A DNA stretch of 64,000 nucleotides, from the NCBI RefSeq assembly GCF_000331515.1, contig NZ_AMZO01000003.1, positions 62,001 through 126,000 of the forward strand, in the 5' to 3' direction. This document shows, piece after piece, positions 7,268 to 16,769 of the stretch. The translations under genes and the position numbers were made by a program. This DNA comes from Photobacterium marinum (GTDB lineage: Bacteria > Pseudomonadota > Gammaproteobacteria > Enterobacterales > Vibrionaceae). Position 1 is the first letter of the stretch; each line of letters starts with the position of its first letter. The notes under the pieces were generated by a model, which made no database searches, was not told where the DNA came from, and was given only the letters and a program-made list of their open reading frames with translations.

Positions 7268-9877
7268 TTGTTGTCTTCACAATCTGATAAAGGGTGTAAA
7301 CCTTTCTTGGATGCCTATGACAAGCTCAAACTCGGTGATATTAGTGGTGCCGTATCGGCATTAGACGAATTAAATGAACTGCAATACTACTTGAGCACCA
7401 TCATTCTTGAAATTCAGTTAGTGGAATTGGGCGGGGATGTCACGCAATTACCGTTATTTACACAGGGATTACGTGAAAATGTGCCTGTCGGCTCGGTGAA
7501 CACTAGGGATATTTATCTGGATCTGACCAGAACTTGGGAAGAAAAAGTTGGTGTTTTATTACCTTATGATGAGGTCATTTATCGCAACCAATACTCCAAT
7601 AGTGATGGTACGTTGCATGGAGTGATTTATGCGCTTTGTCAGCAAGGCCAACATGAAAAAGCAATACCTTATGCCCAGGCATCTAATACCTACTCTCGTG
7701 AGTTCCTGGCTGAGGCATGGGCAAAAATTATCCCGGGCTTAGCCGACGGAGAACTGAAAGAGCGAGCAATTCGTAATCTGGCCGATCTTGGAACACTTAG
7801 ACCCATGATTCAAGACGGGGGCGAAGAAGCGGCCGCATATGGTACAGCCATTGAAACATTCGCAGCTATCAACTTAGACAGCCACCATCCTGAAGTACAG
7901 CGTTGTTTTAAAGGATTAATGCGCCTTGCTCGTCATTATGCGCCTAAAGATGTGCGTTCCGGCGGTACGTTCTGCGCAGCAGTGGCTGCGGCTAGACTGG
8001 CTGGAAAGCAAAATCACGAGGGTTGGTATAAAATGGCTGAAACTTTAACTAACCATGTCTGGAATGATGATCTAAATGACAGAGCCCGGGTTGCCCTAGA
8101 GCTGTCTTCCTACCAAATGGGAAAGCGTCTAATTGAAGATCTAAAGGGAAGTGTCGAATCGATTGGGTATGATTGGTCAGCGATTGATGATCCTGTTTTC
8201 ATTCTCAATCAATATGTAGATGGCAATAGCCGACAGAAACAAGATGCTGATACTGAGCTGGCAAATGCCATCAAATCTGGCAAAGATGTTTCCGTGCTAG
8301 TCGAACAAAGAATGTCTGATGAAGACAGAAATAACCCATACAACACCAAAGAAGGCAATCGATTTGAACTAGGGTGCAAACTTTGCCTGCCTGATGATGA
8401 ATTAGAAAAACTCTACTCAGCGATTCATCCATCCTGGCAAAAAGAATGTCTTATAAAAGGCGTAGCGCACGGGTTCAATGGACAACCTGAGCGTGTCCTT
8501 CCTTATCTGGATAAGGGATATCCGGAAGGTGATCAATTTGGTATATACACAAAGGATCTTCTCCCTTACTTAACCAACGAGTTGTTGGATAAGGCGGAAA
8601 AATTCTATGTTGAGAATGAACAAAGCGAAGCTTTAACGTTGCTTGCTGCTTATTGGTTTACACACGGAGATTTGCAAAAAGCGACAAGGATTATTGGCCA
8701 GCTTGGCGAGGCAACGTCAGTCGAAGAGTGGACGCCGTCTTATCGTAGAGGGTTCAGCTCCGATAAACCGTTCATCACTATTGCTGAAATCGAAAGTGGT
8801 AAGAATGAACTGCCTTATTCGGGAGATGTTGCAGATATTTCTTCGGTAATTAAAACATGTAAAACAGCAAGCGCCTTAGCAGAAGCTGTCAAGAATCACT
8901 GGCAGGATGAAGCGTTTGTTAATGCTGCGTTAAAAGCAGCTCAGTTGAAGAAATATCAAAAAAACTATGATGACCGCTGTGCTTTGATTCAACTGTTTGT
9001 TGTCGCAGGTGAAATTGATCAGGCTGTCGCACTGTTACCTTCCGTGAACAAAGGGAAAAGTAAGCCAGGCGATGGTGATTATGCGGTGGAACCACTAAAG
9101 ACGATCCTCGGTTATCTGCATGACCACCCAGAGCACATTACTCCAGAATTGTTGGCTTCATTATTGAGTGAAGTGGCCAAGGTGTTCCCTCAGTATGTAT
9201 GGCGGTTGTTTTTTCAGCTAAGTCGACTAAGTTGTCGGCTTCCGATGGCATCTCGTACCAAGCTATTGACTGAAATACTGGCAGTGAAACGGAGAGTCTA
9301 TTCACGTCACTTTGATCATATGCCTTTCTATCTGGGAGTACTAAAAGGCACGTTAGAAATTGAAGGGTATAACGAAAATAATCAATCAGAAATCAAAGCC
9401 TGGTTAATGACCCTTAGTGACTTAGTTCAACAAGACTCAATCTATGTCAGCGCGCAATGGATCGTCAGTCAGTATGCTAACCTGAAACCTCATTTGCCTG
9501 AGGACATATGGCAACAATGGAGCGTAGACACATTGACTACTTTGTACCATCGAGCGCTCAAAGAATATAGCGGACAACTCCGTGCATTAGAGTTATTTGA
9601 ATGTGCGTACCGCCATTTATGGTCCGTGAATGATGACAGCGTTATGGCTATATTTCTTCAATCCGGGCAATTGCCTCAGCACCTTCACGCGGAGGTTTGT
9701 AGAAGTATCTGGAAAGACATCCATCTGGCACCGAATCCTTTTGCCGTGTTAACAATGACACAACCTGACCAAACATCGACCGATGTTATGAAACGAGAAT
9801 TCGTTGAAGCGTTATGTCGGGTTATCGCTCAGGAAAAGCATCCGGATGCGGATCGCCTTAAAGACTTAATTGCATAG
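7268..9877 (+). CDS. Large helical-repeat (TPR-like) protein, 869 aa
   Basis: A long soluble protein with no recognised enzyme domain. It is almost wholly alpha-helical, with recurring TPR-like helix pairs: A-x-x-Y-A near HEKAIPYAQA, AALxLSSYQMG, and a pattern around EQSEALTLLAAYWFTHGDLQ. The nearest in-frame initiator is TTG 7268 (or 7271), since an in-frame TAG lies at 7247-7249. No ATG occurs within the first ~70 codons that would preserve the repeat. The lack of a clear ribosome site leaves the start uncertain. The gene stands alone in the accessory region. Large orphan solenoid proteins of this kind are often scaffolds or regulatory parts of mobile systems; that is inference only. Confidence 0.6.
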   Translation: MLSSQSDKGCKPFLDAYDKLKLGDISGAVSALDELNELQYYLSTIILEIQLVELGGDVTQLPLFTQGLRENVPVGSVNTRDIYLDLTRTWEEKVGVLLPYDEVIYRNQYSNSDGTLHGVIYALCQQGQHEKAIPYAQASNTYSREFLAEAWAKIIPGLADGELKERAIRNLADLGTLRPMIQDGGEEAAAYGTAIETFAAINLDSHHPEVQRCFKGLMRLARHYAPKDVRSGGTFCAAVAAARLAGKQNHEGWYKMAETLTNHVWNDDLNDRARVALELSSYQMGKRLIEDLKGSVESIGYDWSAIDDPVFILNQYVDGNSRQKQDADTELANAIKSGKDVSVLVEQRMSDEDRNNPYNTKEGNRFELGCKLCLPDDELEKLYSAIHPSWQKECLIKGVAHGFNGQPERVLPYLDKGYPEGDQFGIYTKDLLPYLTNELLDKAEKFYVENEQSEALTLLAAYWFTHGDLQKATRIIGQLGEATSVEEWTPSYRRGFSSDKPFITIAEIESGKNELPYSGDVADISSVIKTCKTASALAEAVKNHWQDEAFVNAALKAAQLKKYQKNYDDRCALIQLFVVAGEIDQAVALLPSVNKGKSKPGDGDYAVEPLKTILGYLHDHPEHITPELLASLLSEVAKVFPQYVWRLFFQLSRLSCRLPMASRTKLLTEILAVKRRVYSRHFDHMPFYLGVLKGTLEIEGYNENNQSEIKAWLMTLSDLVQQDSIYVSAQWIVSQYANLKPHLPEDIWQQWSVDTLTTLYHRALKEYSGQLRALELFECAYRHLWSVNDDSVMAIFLQSGQLPQHLHAEVCRSIWKDIHLAPNPFAVLTMTQPDQTSTDVMKREFVEALCRVIAQEKHPDADRLKDLIA

Positions 9878-10315
9878 TTCGAAGAAATCGCACAAGGGCT
9901 AATAATCTTTGCGGTCTGACTTGGATTTGGAGCAAATCTGATAACGAGAGCGGCTGGTTTTGATAAATTTCAACTGAACCAGCCATTCTTAAATTTGGAG
10001 CTGCACTACATGAATGCCATTCGGATACCTTGTGATTAAAGCCGCCTATTTTGATACTTGTCGACCGCGCCACAAGTGTGAAAATGGGATCAGGTCTTGC
10101 GTTTTGACCCTTTTACATACATTTCCTAATCCAAATCAAACAAGCTAGTACATCAGCTCAAACTCATTTTTGTCCACTTCTGAGCCAGCAGTAGCTCACC
10201 TGTGCTTTGTGATCACCTGCGCGAAAAGCCGCGCAGGCCGGTGAGATGATGGGTTAGGCTGATAGCCAAAAGCGCAAAAGTCGGCGCTGGCGAGACGGCG
10301 ATAAGATACCAATGA
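9878..10315. other. Intergenic with two hairpins
   Basis: There are no genes here. GGCTGGTT (9952-9959) pairs with AACCAGCC (9977-9984), a likely terminator for the 869-aa gene. A GC-rich hairpin, CCTGCGCG/CGCGCAGG, lies near 10217-10238 at the 3' side of the methyltransferase, where base composition switches to GC-rich. Confidence 0.45.
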
Positions 10316-11062
10316 TCACCGTGGCATCAACGCGAACACACCCCAGCCTAAGTATTCACGTGTGTAAGCGGCGTGACGCACGGGTTCCGAGGACAGTTGA
10401 TCTCGAACCTCTTTGGCTAACTCGTCGTCGGGATTGGCTTCAAGCCATCGGCGCATAGTGAGCCACTTGGCCGCCTCGTATCGGTCCCAGCCGTCTTGGT
10501 CGGCCAGAACCATTTCAACGACGTCGTAGCCAAGACGGCCGAAAGACGCGAGAAGTTCCGGCAGTATGAGAAAGTCGGCGATTGAGTTCGCAAGACACCC
10601 CTTGGCAACCTCTTCCGTCGGTGGCAACTGCCGCCAGAACGGCTCACCGATAAGGATGACCCCTCCGGTGCACAGGCTCTGCGCCAGAAGGTCGATAGTG
10701 CTGGCGACTCCCCCAGCGATCCAAGTGGCACCGACACAAGCTGCTACACCGACCTTCTCGTCAGAGATGTAGCCCGCAGCATCGCCATGGATGAACTTGA
10801 CTCGATCAGCAACGCCGAGTTCTACAGCTCGGTGTTTCGCTTGTTCGGAGAACAACTGGCTCATATCGATACCAGTGCCGATGATGCCGTGATCGCGTGC
10901 CCAGGTGCACAGCATCTCCCCCGAACCACTGCCAAGGTCGAGCACGCGGGTCCCTGACTCCAAACGCAGCGCCGCGCCAAGAGTGGCGAGCTTTTCGGGA
11001 GTGATCGGGTTGTGAATGCGATGAGCGCTTTCAGCAATGTTGAATATTCGTGGGATATCCAT
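10316..11062 (-). CDS. Class I SAM-dependent methyltransferase
   Basis: A 248-aa Rossmann-fold methyltransferase. Motif I (VLDLGSGSGEML) is at residues 40-51 and the acidic residue after beta-2 is at GTGIDMS. GDAAGY follows, and GGVILIGEPFWRQ provides the post-IV strand. It binds S-adenosylmethionine; the acceptor is not predictable. A small-molecule methylase is likeliest by size and by the absence of an RNA-binding domain. The gene is markedly richer in G+C than its AT-rich neighbours and stands alone, which suggests recent acquisition. Upstream (11101-11139) lies the orphan end of an IS3-type element. Confidence 0.75.
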   Translation of the reverse strand: MDIPRIFNIAESAHRIHNPITPEKLATLGAALRLESGTRVLDLGSGSGEMLCTWARDHGIIGTGIDMSQLFSEQAKHRAVELGVADRVKFIHGDAAGYISDEKVGVAACVGATWIAGGVASTIDLLAQSLCTGGVILIGEPFWRQLPPTEEVAKGCLANSIADFLILPELLASFGRLGYDVVEMVLADQDGWDRYEAAKWLTMRRWLEANPDDELAKEVRDQLSSEPVRHAAYTREYLGWGVFALMPR

Positions 11063-11100
11063 TGTGAAAAACTTCCTTATGGGGGATTCGATTGCGGCCT

Positions 11101-11139
11101 GTGTAGTGGTAGAGTGAATTTGGCCACCAGATTAGAGGT
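11101..11139 (+). mobile_element. Orphan left end of an IS3-family element
   Basis: These 39 bases align almost base for base with the left terminus of the IS3-family element at 20415 (TGAAGTGG..., then TTTGGCCACC and TTAGAGGTG). Only the end is left, with no orf following. It is the trace of a past insertion or of a deletion between copies. Confidence 0.65.
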
Positions 11140-11200
11140 GTTGTAATGACTTAGCCGATCTTAGTCTGGTCATCACAATACCTGAGATTATCCGTAAAAC

Positions 11201-11225
11201 GCTAAATTAGCAAAGCCACTGACAA
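11201..11225 (+). repeat. 25-bp direct repeat, copy 1
   Basis: The sequence beginning GCTAAATTAGCAAAGCC recurs exactly at 19404-19428 (25 identical bases, with weaker similarity just upstream). The two copies bracket the 8.2-kb block of porin, DUF3299, amidohydrolase, AraC, recombinase and hypotheticals. They are candidate attachment or target-duplication remnants of a mobile unit. Confidence 0.6.
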
Positions 11226-11264
11226 GGTTTTGCCTTCAACGTTTAAGATACTCAGAATTGGCTA

Positions 11265-12500
11265 CTAAATGAAAATTCGACCGCGCAAACCAAATACCAC
11301 CGCAACATCCTCACTAGAGAACTCAGGGTCTATAATTATTTGCAAGTCTGGAGTGATTTGGATGTGGTCGCCAAATTGCATATTGTAGAACAGTTCTCCA
11401 ACCATCTGGGTATTATCAATGCCGAACATATCTTCATTAATTTCTGACCAGTTGAAAGCAATACCTAAGTTGTTAGTTTCTTTACCAATACCAAATACAC
11501 CTACCCCAACTGTTACAGATGTTTTAAATAATGACGCATCACCTTCAAATGAGTGTCCGGCTCGGAAGAAGGGCATGAATTGGTCGTCCCACACGTAACT
11601 TGCAGAAAAGTTCAAGCCGCTACTGGTTTTACTACTATGACGTGCTGTCCCATCGGAGTTTTCTGTTGGGTCAAGATGCCAATACGTCAAGTGGAAATTG
11701 TCGAAGTAAATTGCCTCCTGTGAGGATGTCCAACCAAGTTCAACAGACGTGAAGAAATCATGCTCGTTGAACAGTGTGTCAAACCCACGAAAAGTATCTT
11801 CCATATCGGAATAGCCGTTGGCATCAGCAATACCAGCAACTACGTAGTAATTGTCAGTGATCATGTGGCCCATTGATAATGCTAATATACCGTCATCAGG
11901 CAATCCCATTGCACCGCTACCAGTTTGAAAAGCTAGGTTTGAGAATCCAGTCCAAGGGCTGGCTAACGCATACGTATCGACATAATCAGTCACATCCTGA
12001 AAGCCGAAAACCAATGATGTTTTTCCATCGTTCAGTTTCTGTTTCCAATGTAAGTTAGAGATACGAGCACCTTGATCATTGAGTGCCGGATTAAGCATAC
12101 CTACATAACCGAGGTTTTCATCTGCGAGGAATGCGTAGTCTTTAATTGCACTGTCGGTGTACGCGTGACGGTGTTCAATTTTCCAAATTAAACTACCGGT
12201 ATTTTTAGCTCCATGACCTATGGCGTTCCATTGACCATAGAAACGACCTACACCAGATGCGGCACTAGCTTGATTTCCGTGAGCACCATTTGGACTGGTA
12301 AAACCCTGTGAAATATAGTCCAAACCAAAAACTAAACCTTGTTCAGCTAATGCCTCTCTCCAATGCTTTTGTTGCTTTTTTTGAGTTGAAATTGTGTTCT
12401 CAACGGAACCTGGGCCTTCCAATGTAGCAGCAAAACTAGACAGTGAAAAAAGTGCTACTACAATAGCAGCTGATTTTTTTATTGATTGAAAAGGTAACAC
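11265..12500 (-). CDS. OprB-type carbohydrate-selective outer-membrane porin
   Basis: A 411-aa protein with a signal peptide (KKSAAIVVALFSLSSFA, cleavage near residue 24), then a beta-rich body typical of OprB-family porins. Features include an early G-x-x-x-G segment with FGLDYISQGF, repeated amphipathic strands such as LIWKIEHRHAY and LSMGHMITDNYYVVAGIAD, and a closing strand VFGLRGRIFI. It should form an outer-membrane channel for sugars or related small solutes. It is the distal gene of a leftward group with the DUF3299 protein and the amidohydrolase, with gaps of about 130-150 bases, which suggests a common uptake and degradation task. Confidence 0.75.
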   Translation of the reverse strand: MLPFQSIKKSAAIVVALFSLSSFAATLEGPGSVENTISTQKKQQKHWREALAEQGLVFGLDYISQGFTSPNGAHGNQASAASGVGRFYGQWNAIGHGAKNTGSLIWKIEHRHAYTDSAIKDYAFLADENLGYVGMLNPALNDQGARISNLHWKQKLNDGKTSLVFGFQDVTDYVDTYALASPWTGFSNLAFQTGSGAMGLPDDGILALSMGHMITDNYYVVAGIADANGYSDMEDTFRGFDTLFNEHDFFTSVELGWTSSQEAIYFDNFHLTYWHLDPTENSDGTARHSSKTSSGLNFSASYVWDDQFMPFFRAGHSFEGDASLFKTSVTVGVGVFGIGKETNNLGIAFNWSEINEDMFGIDNTQMVGELFYNMQFGDHIQITPDLQIIIDPEFSSEDVAVVFGLRGRIFI

Positions 12501-12634
12501 GGGAATCTCCGAGGTTGAAGGTAAGCGTTGAGTCTAACTAAATATGTTAAATAGAAAGGCCACTTCACGACACCCTAACAAGGGTTAGTAAAACAACTGT
12601 CTCGCAATATATGAAAGGCTTAATCTATGATGGA

Positions 12635-13267
12635 TTAATTGTACCTCGTGACTTTATCCGCACTCATCATGTAGACGGCATTAACCATTGTTGCACCATC
12701 TGAATAATTTACCTTTTGTTTTTGAGCTTCTATTTTGAGTTTGCCCTCTATGAAAAAAGCATCTTGCAGTGACGTTAAAGTTAGTCCTTGAGGGTAGTCA
12801 ACTAAGACAATTTGGTTTGGCGGTGGCGGCGGGGTGTGAATACAGGCACCAGCCGTTGGTACAAGGAAGAACTTAACAACTTTATCTCCATCAAATTCTA
12901 CTGGAGTAACAAAACCAGGTATCTTTATTAGTTTTCCTTTTAATTCTATATTGGGTTGCATTGCTAGATGTTTGCGATGCTCAGTAACATCCTGGCGTCT
13001 TTCCAATAAGTAGTCTACATCGATTGACTCTGACTCTAGCAGAGCCAAAAGGTCGTTGTATTCCGTCTTCTCACTTTCGCTCAGACTATCACGTGCTTGA
13101 TATCGGGCAACAATCGATAGGTTATACAATTGGTCAGATGTCAGTGAAAGAAAGGGGTCATTAAACTCGTTTGATTTCGAAGTTAAATCTTCCCAAGATG
13201 TATCTTGTGCCAAAGCTGACAAGCTCATTAATAGCGTAAATACGATTGTTAAGAGCTGCTTACTCAT
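12635..13267 (-). CDS. Exported DUF3299 family protein
   Basis: A 210-aa protein. Start chosen at ATG 13267 (MSKQLLTIVF) with GGGGAA upstream; an ATG at 13282 would add five residues. A signal peptide ends around SLSALA. The C-terminal domain has the DUF3299 hallmark VPTAGACIHTPPPPPNQIV preceded by IPGFVTPVEFDGDKV. DUF3299 proteins are periplasmic or membrane-attached and often neighbour ABC or porin genes; their biochemical role is not known. It sits between porin and amidohydrolase in the same orientation. Confidence 0.75.
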   Translation of the reverse strand: MSKQLLTIVFTLLMSLSALAQDTSWEDLTSKSNEFNDPFLSLTSDQLYNLSIVARYQARDSLSESEKTEYNDLLALLESESIDVDYLLERRQDVTEHRKHLAMQPNIELKGKLIKIPGFVTPVEFDGDKVVKFFLVPTAGACIHTPPPPPNQIVLVDYPQGLTLTSLQDAFFIEGKLKIEAQKQKVNYSDGATMVNAVYMMSADKVTRYN

Positions 13268-13373
13268 ATAATTATTCCCCATGGATTAACTTACCCTTTG
13301 GACCAAAGGTTTATGTTGCCTAACTTTCTATTCTTTAGGTGAAAGTGCCATTTAGGTATAGATGAATGAAGAA

Positions 13374-13400
13374 GGAAAGGGAGAAGTATTCTCTCTTTCC
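13374..13400 (-). terminator. Hairpin downstream of the amidohydrolase gene
   Basis: GGAAAGGGAGAA (13374-13385) pairs with TTCTCTCTTTCC (13389-13400) around three bases. It lies immediately after the stop of the minus-strand amidohydrolase gene, so that gene may be partly uncoupled from the DUF3299 and porin genes. Confidence 0.45.
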
Positions 13401-13420
13401 TCAGTTTTGTTATATGAGTC

Positions 13421-14773
13421 TTACAATGTGTTCTTGTAGATCACGCCGCCTTTCATGATCAATTTCATGTTCTCTTGTGGCTTGCTTAGTAAAGAAATAT
13501 CTTCTAGTGGGTTGCCATCAATTAGCAGCATGTCGGCATAAGCACCTTCTGTTATTTGACCTAGTTTACCTTCTAGGTAAGTGTGGCGCTTACCGCTTAA
13601 TTCAAATAACTCTGCATTTAAGCTGGTCGCTTGTTGCAAGATTTCGAAATTTGAAAAGTAATGTGTCCTTGCTACAAACTCTTGATTTTGCATCGCTTGC
13701 TTTGATGGAGGACCAAATAAATCTGTGCCCCAGGCAATTTTTACACCGTACTTTTTAGCAAGTTTTAGTACCTCTTCAGACTCCTTATTAACTTTCCTCA
13801 TTTTTGGTTCACTAGGCGTGCCAACGATATTGAGTTGTTCAGGAGTCATTCTAAATAGTAATGCCTGTGGTGATAACCAAACGTCTTTTTCTGCCATTAG
13901 TTTGATGGTTTCTTCAGTTAGAAAAGGACCGTGCTCAATGGATCTTACGCCAGCACGTACTGCCTGGTTTACTGCATAATCTGTATAGGCATGTACCGCA
14001 ACATATGTGCCCCAATGCTTTGCTTCCGTTACAATTGCGGAAAGTTCTTCATACGTATATTGGGTGGTATCTAATGGGTCAAAGTAGCTAGATACGCCCC
14101 CTCCCGCCATCACTTTAATTTGTGAAGCTCCTGAACGGAGTACCTCACGAGCCGCTTTTTGAACTTCTGGTACACCATCAGCCACGTATGACCAACCCAA
14201 TAGCGCAGCTTTATCAGGAATACCTGTAAAACTATTCTGAATTTTAAACTTTGAAGTCGCCAAGTCACCGTGCCCTGAAGTTTGGCTAATAAATGCTCCT
14301 GAATGTAGTACACGAGGGCCTGGCACTAAGCCTTCATCTATAGCTTGCTTAATACCTGCACTAGGACCACCAACATCACGAACCGTAGTGTAACCACGGA
14401 GCAACATATCTTTAGCAGATACTACAGATTGTGCGCCAACATAACCCCAATTATCTTCGTAAATGCTGACATTTGGTGCTGCATTTATCATGAGGTGAAC
14501 GTGTGAATCTAGAAGCCCTGGCATCAATGTTTTATCTTTACCATTAATCACTTGAGAATTTTCAAGAGCAGCAACATCTTCACCGATGGCAATGATTTTG
14601 TCCCCCTGAACTAGAACATCTAAGTCATTGTAGAGCTTGTTATCTAGACCATTAAAAACATTAACATCTTGAAATAGCACTGACGGTAATTTGTCTTCTG
14701 CAAAGACAAAAGGGGTCGTTAAGAGTGTAGTAACAGCAAGTGCTGATAATAAAGGCTTGTTAAAAAGTGACAC
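13421..14773 (-). CDS. Exported metal-dependent amidohydrolase (imidazolonepropionase-like)
   Basis: About 450 aa. The frame is open to an ATG at 14836, but GTG 14773 has GGAGG at 5-base spacing and starts right at a signal peptide (VSLFNKPLLSALAVTTLL, cleavage after VFA), so it is preferred. The amidohydrolase-superfamily barrel shows the metal motif SHVHL (residues 90-94), a lysine in SQIKVMAGGG, histidines in AVHAYTDYA and SIEHGPF, and the catalytic aspartate in WGTDLFG. It should hydrolyse an amide, peptide or lactone bond in the periplasm; exported relatives include prolidase-like and organophosphate-active enzymes. The AraC gene diverges 245 bases away and may regulate it. Confidence 0.8.
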   Translation of the reverse strand: MSLFNKPLLSALAVTTLLTTPFVFAEDKLPSVLFQDVNVFNGLDNKLYNDLDVLVQGDKIIAIGEDVAALENSQVINGKDKTLMPGLLDSHVHLMINAAPNVSIYEDNWGYVGAQSVVSAKDMLLRGYTTVRDVGGPSAGIKQAIDEGLVPGPRVLHSGAFISQTSGHGDLATSKFKIQNSFTGIPDKAALLGWSYVADGVPEVQKAAREVLRSGASQIKVMAGGGVSSYFDPLDTTQYTYEELSAIVTEAKHWGTYVAVHAYTDYAVNQAVRAGVRSIEHGPFLTEETIKLMAEKDVWLSPQALLFRMTPEQLNIVGTPSEPKMRKVNKESEEVLKLAKKYGVKIAWGTDLFGPPSKQAMQNQEFVARTHYFSNFEILQQATSLNAELFELSGKRHTYLEGKLGQITEGAYADMLLIDGNPLEDISLLSKPQENMKLIMKGGVIYKNTL

Positions 14774-15017
14774 ATGTGCCTCCAAATTTCTTTTGGTTGG
14801 GAATCGTTTGATTATCGACTTAATGGTGTAAGCCATTGTAACTGTTAGATATTTACGGTAATGGTTGTGCCTGTCTGTTTGTCAAAGTAGGATTTGTATT
14901 TCTGCGGTTCATAATCTGAAACAAATTGTTTGAGTAACATAGTTATAATAGTCATCGAACAAAATTAATGGAGCCATTTTGCGACAAGGCAATACAAACT
15001 TTGAATTGGAGGATTCA

Positions 15018-16037
15018 ATGAAGTCAGCCTACATTGAGCTTATTCAAAAGAGCTATTTCGTTAACTTCGTCGCCGAAGTATCGAAAAGAGTCGACGTGTT
15101 AAACATATCAGAAGTTCCAAAGGATGCTTTGGATAGGCAACATTCTGGGATTTCTCAACTTTCCCCTAAAGAATTTAAGAATATTTTTGAGCAACTGGCG
15201 CAAAAACTCACGCCACAGCAATTTGATTCGCTGCTTAGTGAGGTTAGCAATACCAATCTAGTGCCTAATTTATTAAAGCTTGTCCCAGCAAACACTTCAT
15301 TGTTTGATTCACTGAATGCAGTTGGTGATGCCTTGAAAATTTACTACGGTGACAGCCAAGTGTCATTGGAGTTCATTGGCAAAAACTGGTGGTTGATTCG
15401 TCAAAGGGAATTTGAGGATAGGCCGTGGTTTAAAGCCTCTGAGATTTTCACCTTTATTATGTTCAAAGAGATCATCAACGCGCTGGTGGGAAAAGAAGTT
15501 AACTTTGAGTATGTGGCGATTCAAAGTGACAATGAACTCATTGAGAGAGTTCGTAAAATTAAAGGACTAGAGCACACTCAGGTGATGTGTGAAAGGCCTG
15601 CAACAGGTATCTCTATCCCTTCGAGTATCCTTCCACAAAATCCAGAGCATAAAGAAGCATGGGTGTTACAAGGTGCTCGAACATCAAGTCCAGATGAATT
15701 TTTAAAGGCGTTCAAAGCTGCGATTAGACCATATATCTCCTCAGGTAAGTTGCCGATTGATTTTGCCGCAGAGTTGACTGGGCTAGGAGTACGAACCTTA
15801 CAGCGTCATCTAAAACTATGCGGAACAACCTTTCGACAAGTTAACGATAGCATTCTCATTGAGTATGCATGTGAGATCCTACTAGACACTAATTGGACAG
15901 TTCATCAAATAGCGATAAATTTGGGTTATTCGGACACCTCTCATTTTGCAAGAGCATTTAGAAAGTCTATGAATTGTTCACCCAAGAAGTATCGACTCAT
16001 GAATTCCAAAGATTGTAACGCTAGATTTGATACTTAG
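15018..16037 (+). CDS. AraC-family transcriptional regulator
   Basis: A 339-aa protein from ATG 15018, chosen over TTG 14979 because GGAGG lies 5 bases upstream. The N-terminal 230 residues form a ligand-binding-like domain of the AraC/OruR type. The C-terminus has the double helix-turn-helix: IDFAAELTGLGVRTLQRHL, and VHQIAINLGYSDTSHFARAF followed by SPKKYR. It is divergent from the amidohydrolase/DUF3299/porin group, the usual position for its activator. The inducer is probably the amidohydrolase substrate (inference). Confidence 0.85.
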   Translation: MKSAYIELIQKSYFVNFVAEVSKRVDVLNISEVPKDALDRQHSGISQLSPKEFKNIFEQLAQKLTPQQFDSLLSEVSNTNLVPNLLKLVPANTSLFDSLNAVGDALKIYYGDSQVSLEFIGKNWWLIRQREFEDRPWFKASEIFTFIMFKEIINALVGKEVNFEYVAIQSDNELIERVRKIKGLEHTQVMCERPATGISIPSSILPQNPEHKEAWVLQGARTSSPDEFLKAFKAAIRPYISSGKLPIDFAAELTGLGVRTLQRHLKLCGTTFRQVNDSILIEYACEILLDTNWTVHQIAINLGYSDTSHFARAFRKSMNCSPKKYRLMNSKDCNARFDT

Positions 16038-16133
16038 TTTTCTTAATCCATTCTGTCCATGGGGGGCTTGGCTGTGACGTCATGCTAGCTTTCCTAGAAT
16101 CCTAGTTGGCCAATCACTCAAAAGGAGGTCAAC

Positions 16134-16730
16134 ATGAGGAAGCAATCATCTGGGGCATGTAGCGGTATAAAAAGGCCATTCAAACTTGAAGAAATCTGGC
16201 GAATAAGAACTCGACTAGAACTTGAGAACGACTTGATGCAGCTTGCGCTACTTAATCTGGCTATTGATAGTAAATTGAGAGCCAGCGATTTACTAAAACT
16301 CCATGTATACGATGTTTCATCTCAAGGAGTGATTCATGAGAGGGTGCAATGCGTTCAGCAGAAAACTGGTACTGATGTGCATTACGAGATCACACCAAGA
16401 ACGCAGCAAAGTATTAGTCGTTGGATCTATTCATCATCCCTAGTAGCAAGCAGTTACCTTTTCCCTAGTGCTCGTCGAAAGGATCAACCTATCAGCTACT
16501 CGTTTTATCGTTCAATAATCAGGAATTGGGCAAGCAAACTGGGGTTGAATGAAGATTATTACGGAACGCATTCCATGCGTCGCACTAAAGCCACATTAAT
16601 CTACGCTAGGACAAAGAACATCCGGGCTGTGCAACTCTTGTTGGGTCATTCTAAGTTAGATAATACTATTCGCTATCTTGGCGTTGAGTTGGAAGATGCT
16701 CTGAGGCTTTCAGAACAAACCGACTGCTAG
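16134..16730 (+). CDS. Short tyrosine recombinase/integrase
   Basis: A 198-aa protein with a strong ribosome site (AAAGGAGGT). It contains only the catalytic domain but keeps the full set of active residues: R49 (SKLRASDLL), K77, H146 and R149 (HSMRR), H172 (LLGHS) and Y181 (IRYLG). The N-terminal core-binding domain of standard integrases is absent. Such short recombinases occur in integrative elements and as inversion enzymes. It lies in the middle of the 8.2-kb block bracketed by the direct repeats at 11201 and 19404 and could be that unit's mover. Confidence 0.8.
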   Translation: MRKQSSGACSGIKRPFKLEEIWRIRTRLELENDLMQLALLNLAIDSKLRASDLLKLHVYDVSSQGVIHERVQCVQQKTGTDVHYEITPRTQQSISRWIYSSSLVASSYLFPSARRKDQPISYSFYRSIIRNWASKLGLNEDYYGTHSMRRTKATLIYARTKNIRAVQLLLGHSKLDNTIRYLGVELEDALRLSEQTDC

Positions 16731-16741
16731 AAATGGCAATT

Positions 16742-16769
16742 CAGGCTTTTCAATGTACTGAAAAGCCTG
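16742..16769 (+). terminator. 11-bp stem hairpin after the recombinase gene
   Basis: CAGGCTTTTCA (16742-16752) pairs exactly with TGAAAAGCCTG (16759-16769) around a 6-base loop, 12 bases after the stop. It is probably a terminator, although no T-run follows. Confidence 0.5.

Noticed and set aside
10250..10262. Possible integron attC core (GTTAGGC)
   Set aside because: A single GTTRRRY match without the matching RYYYAAC partner at a suitable distance and no integron integrase; treated as chance.
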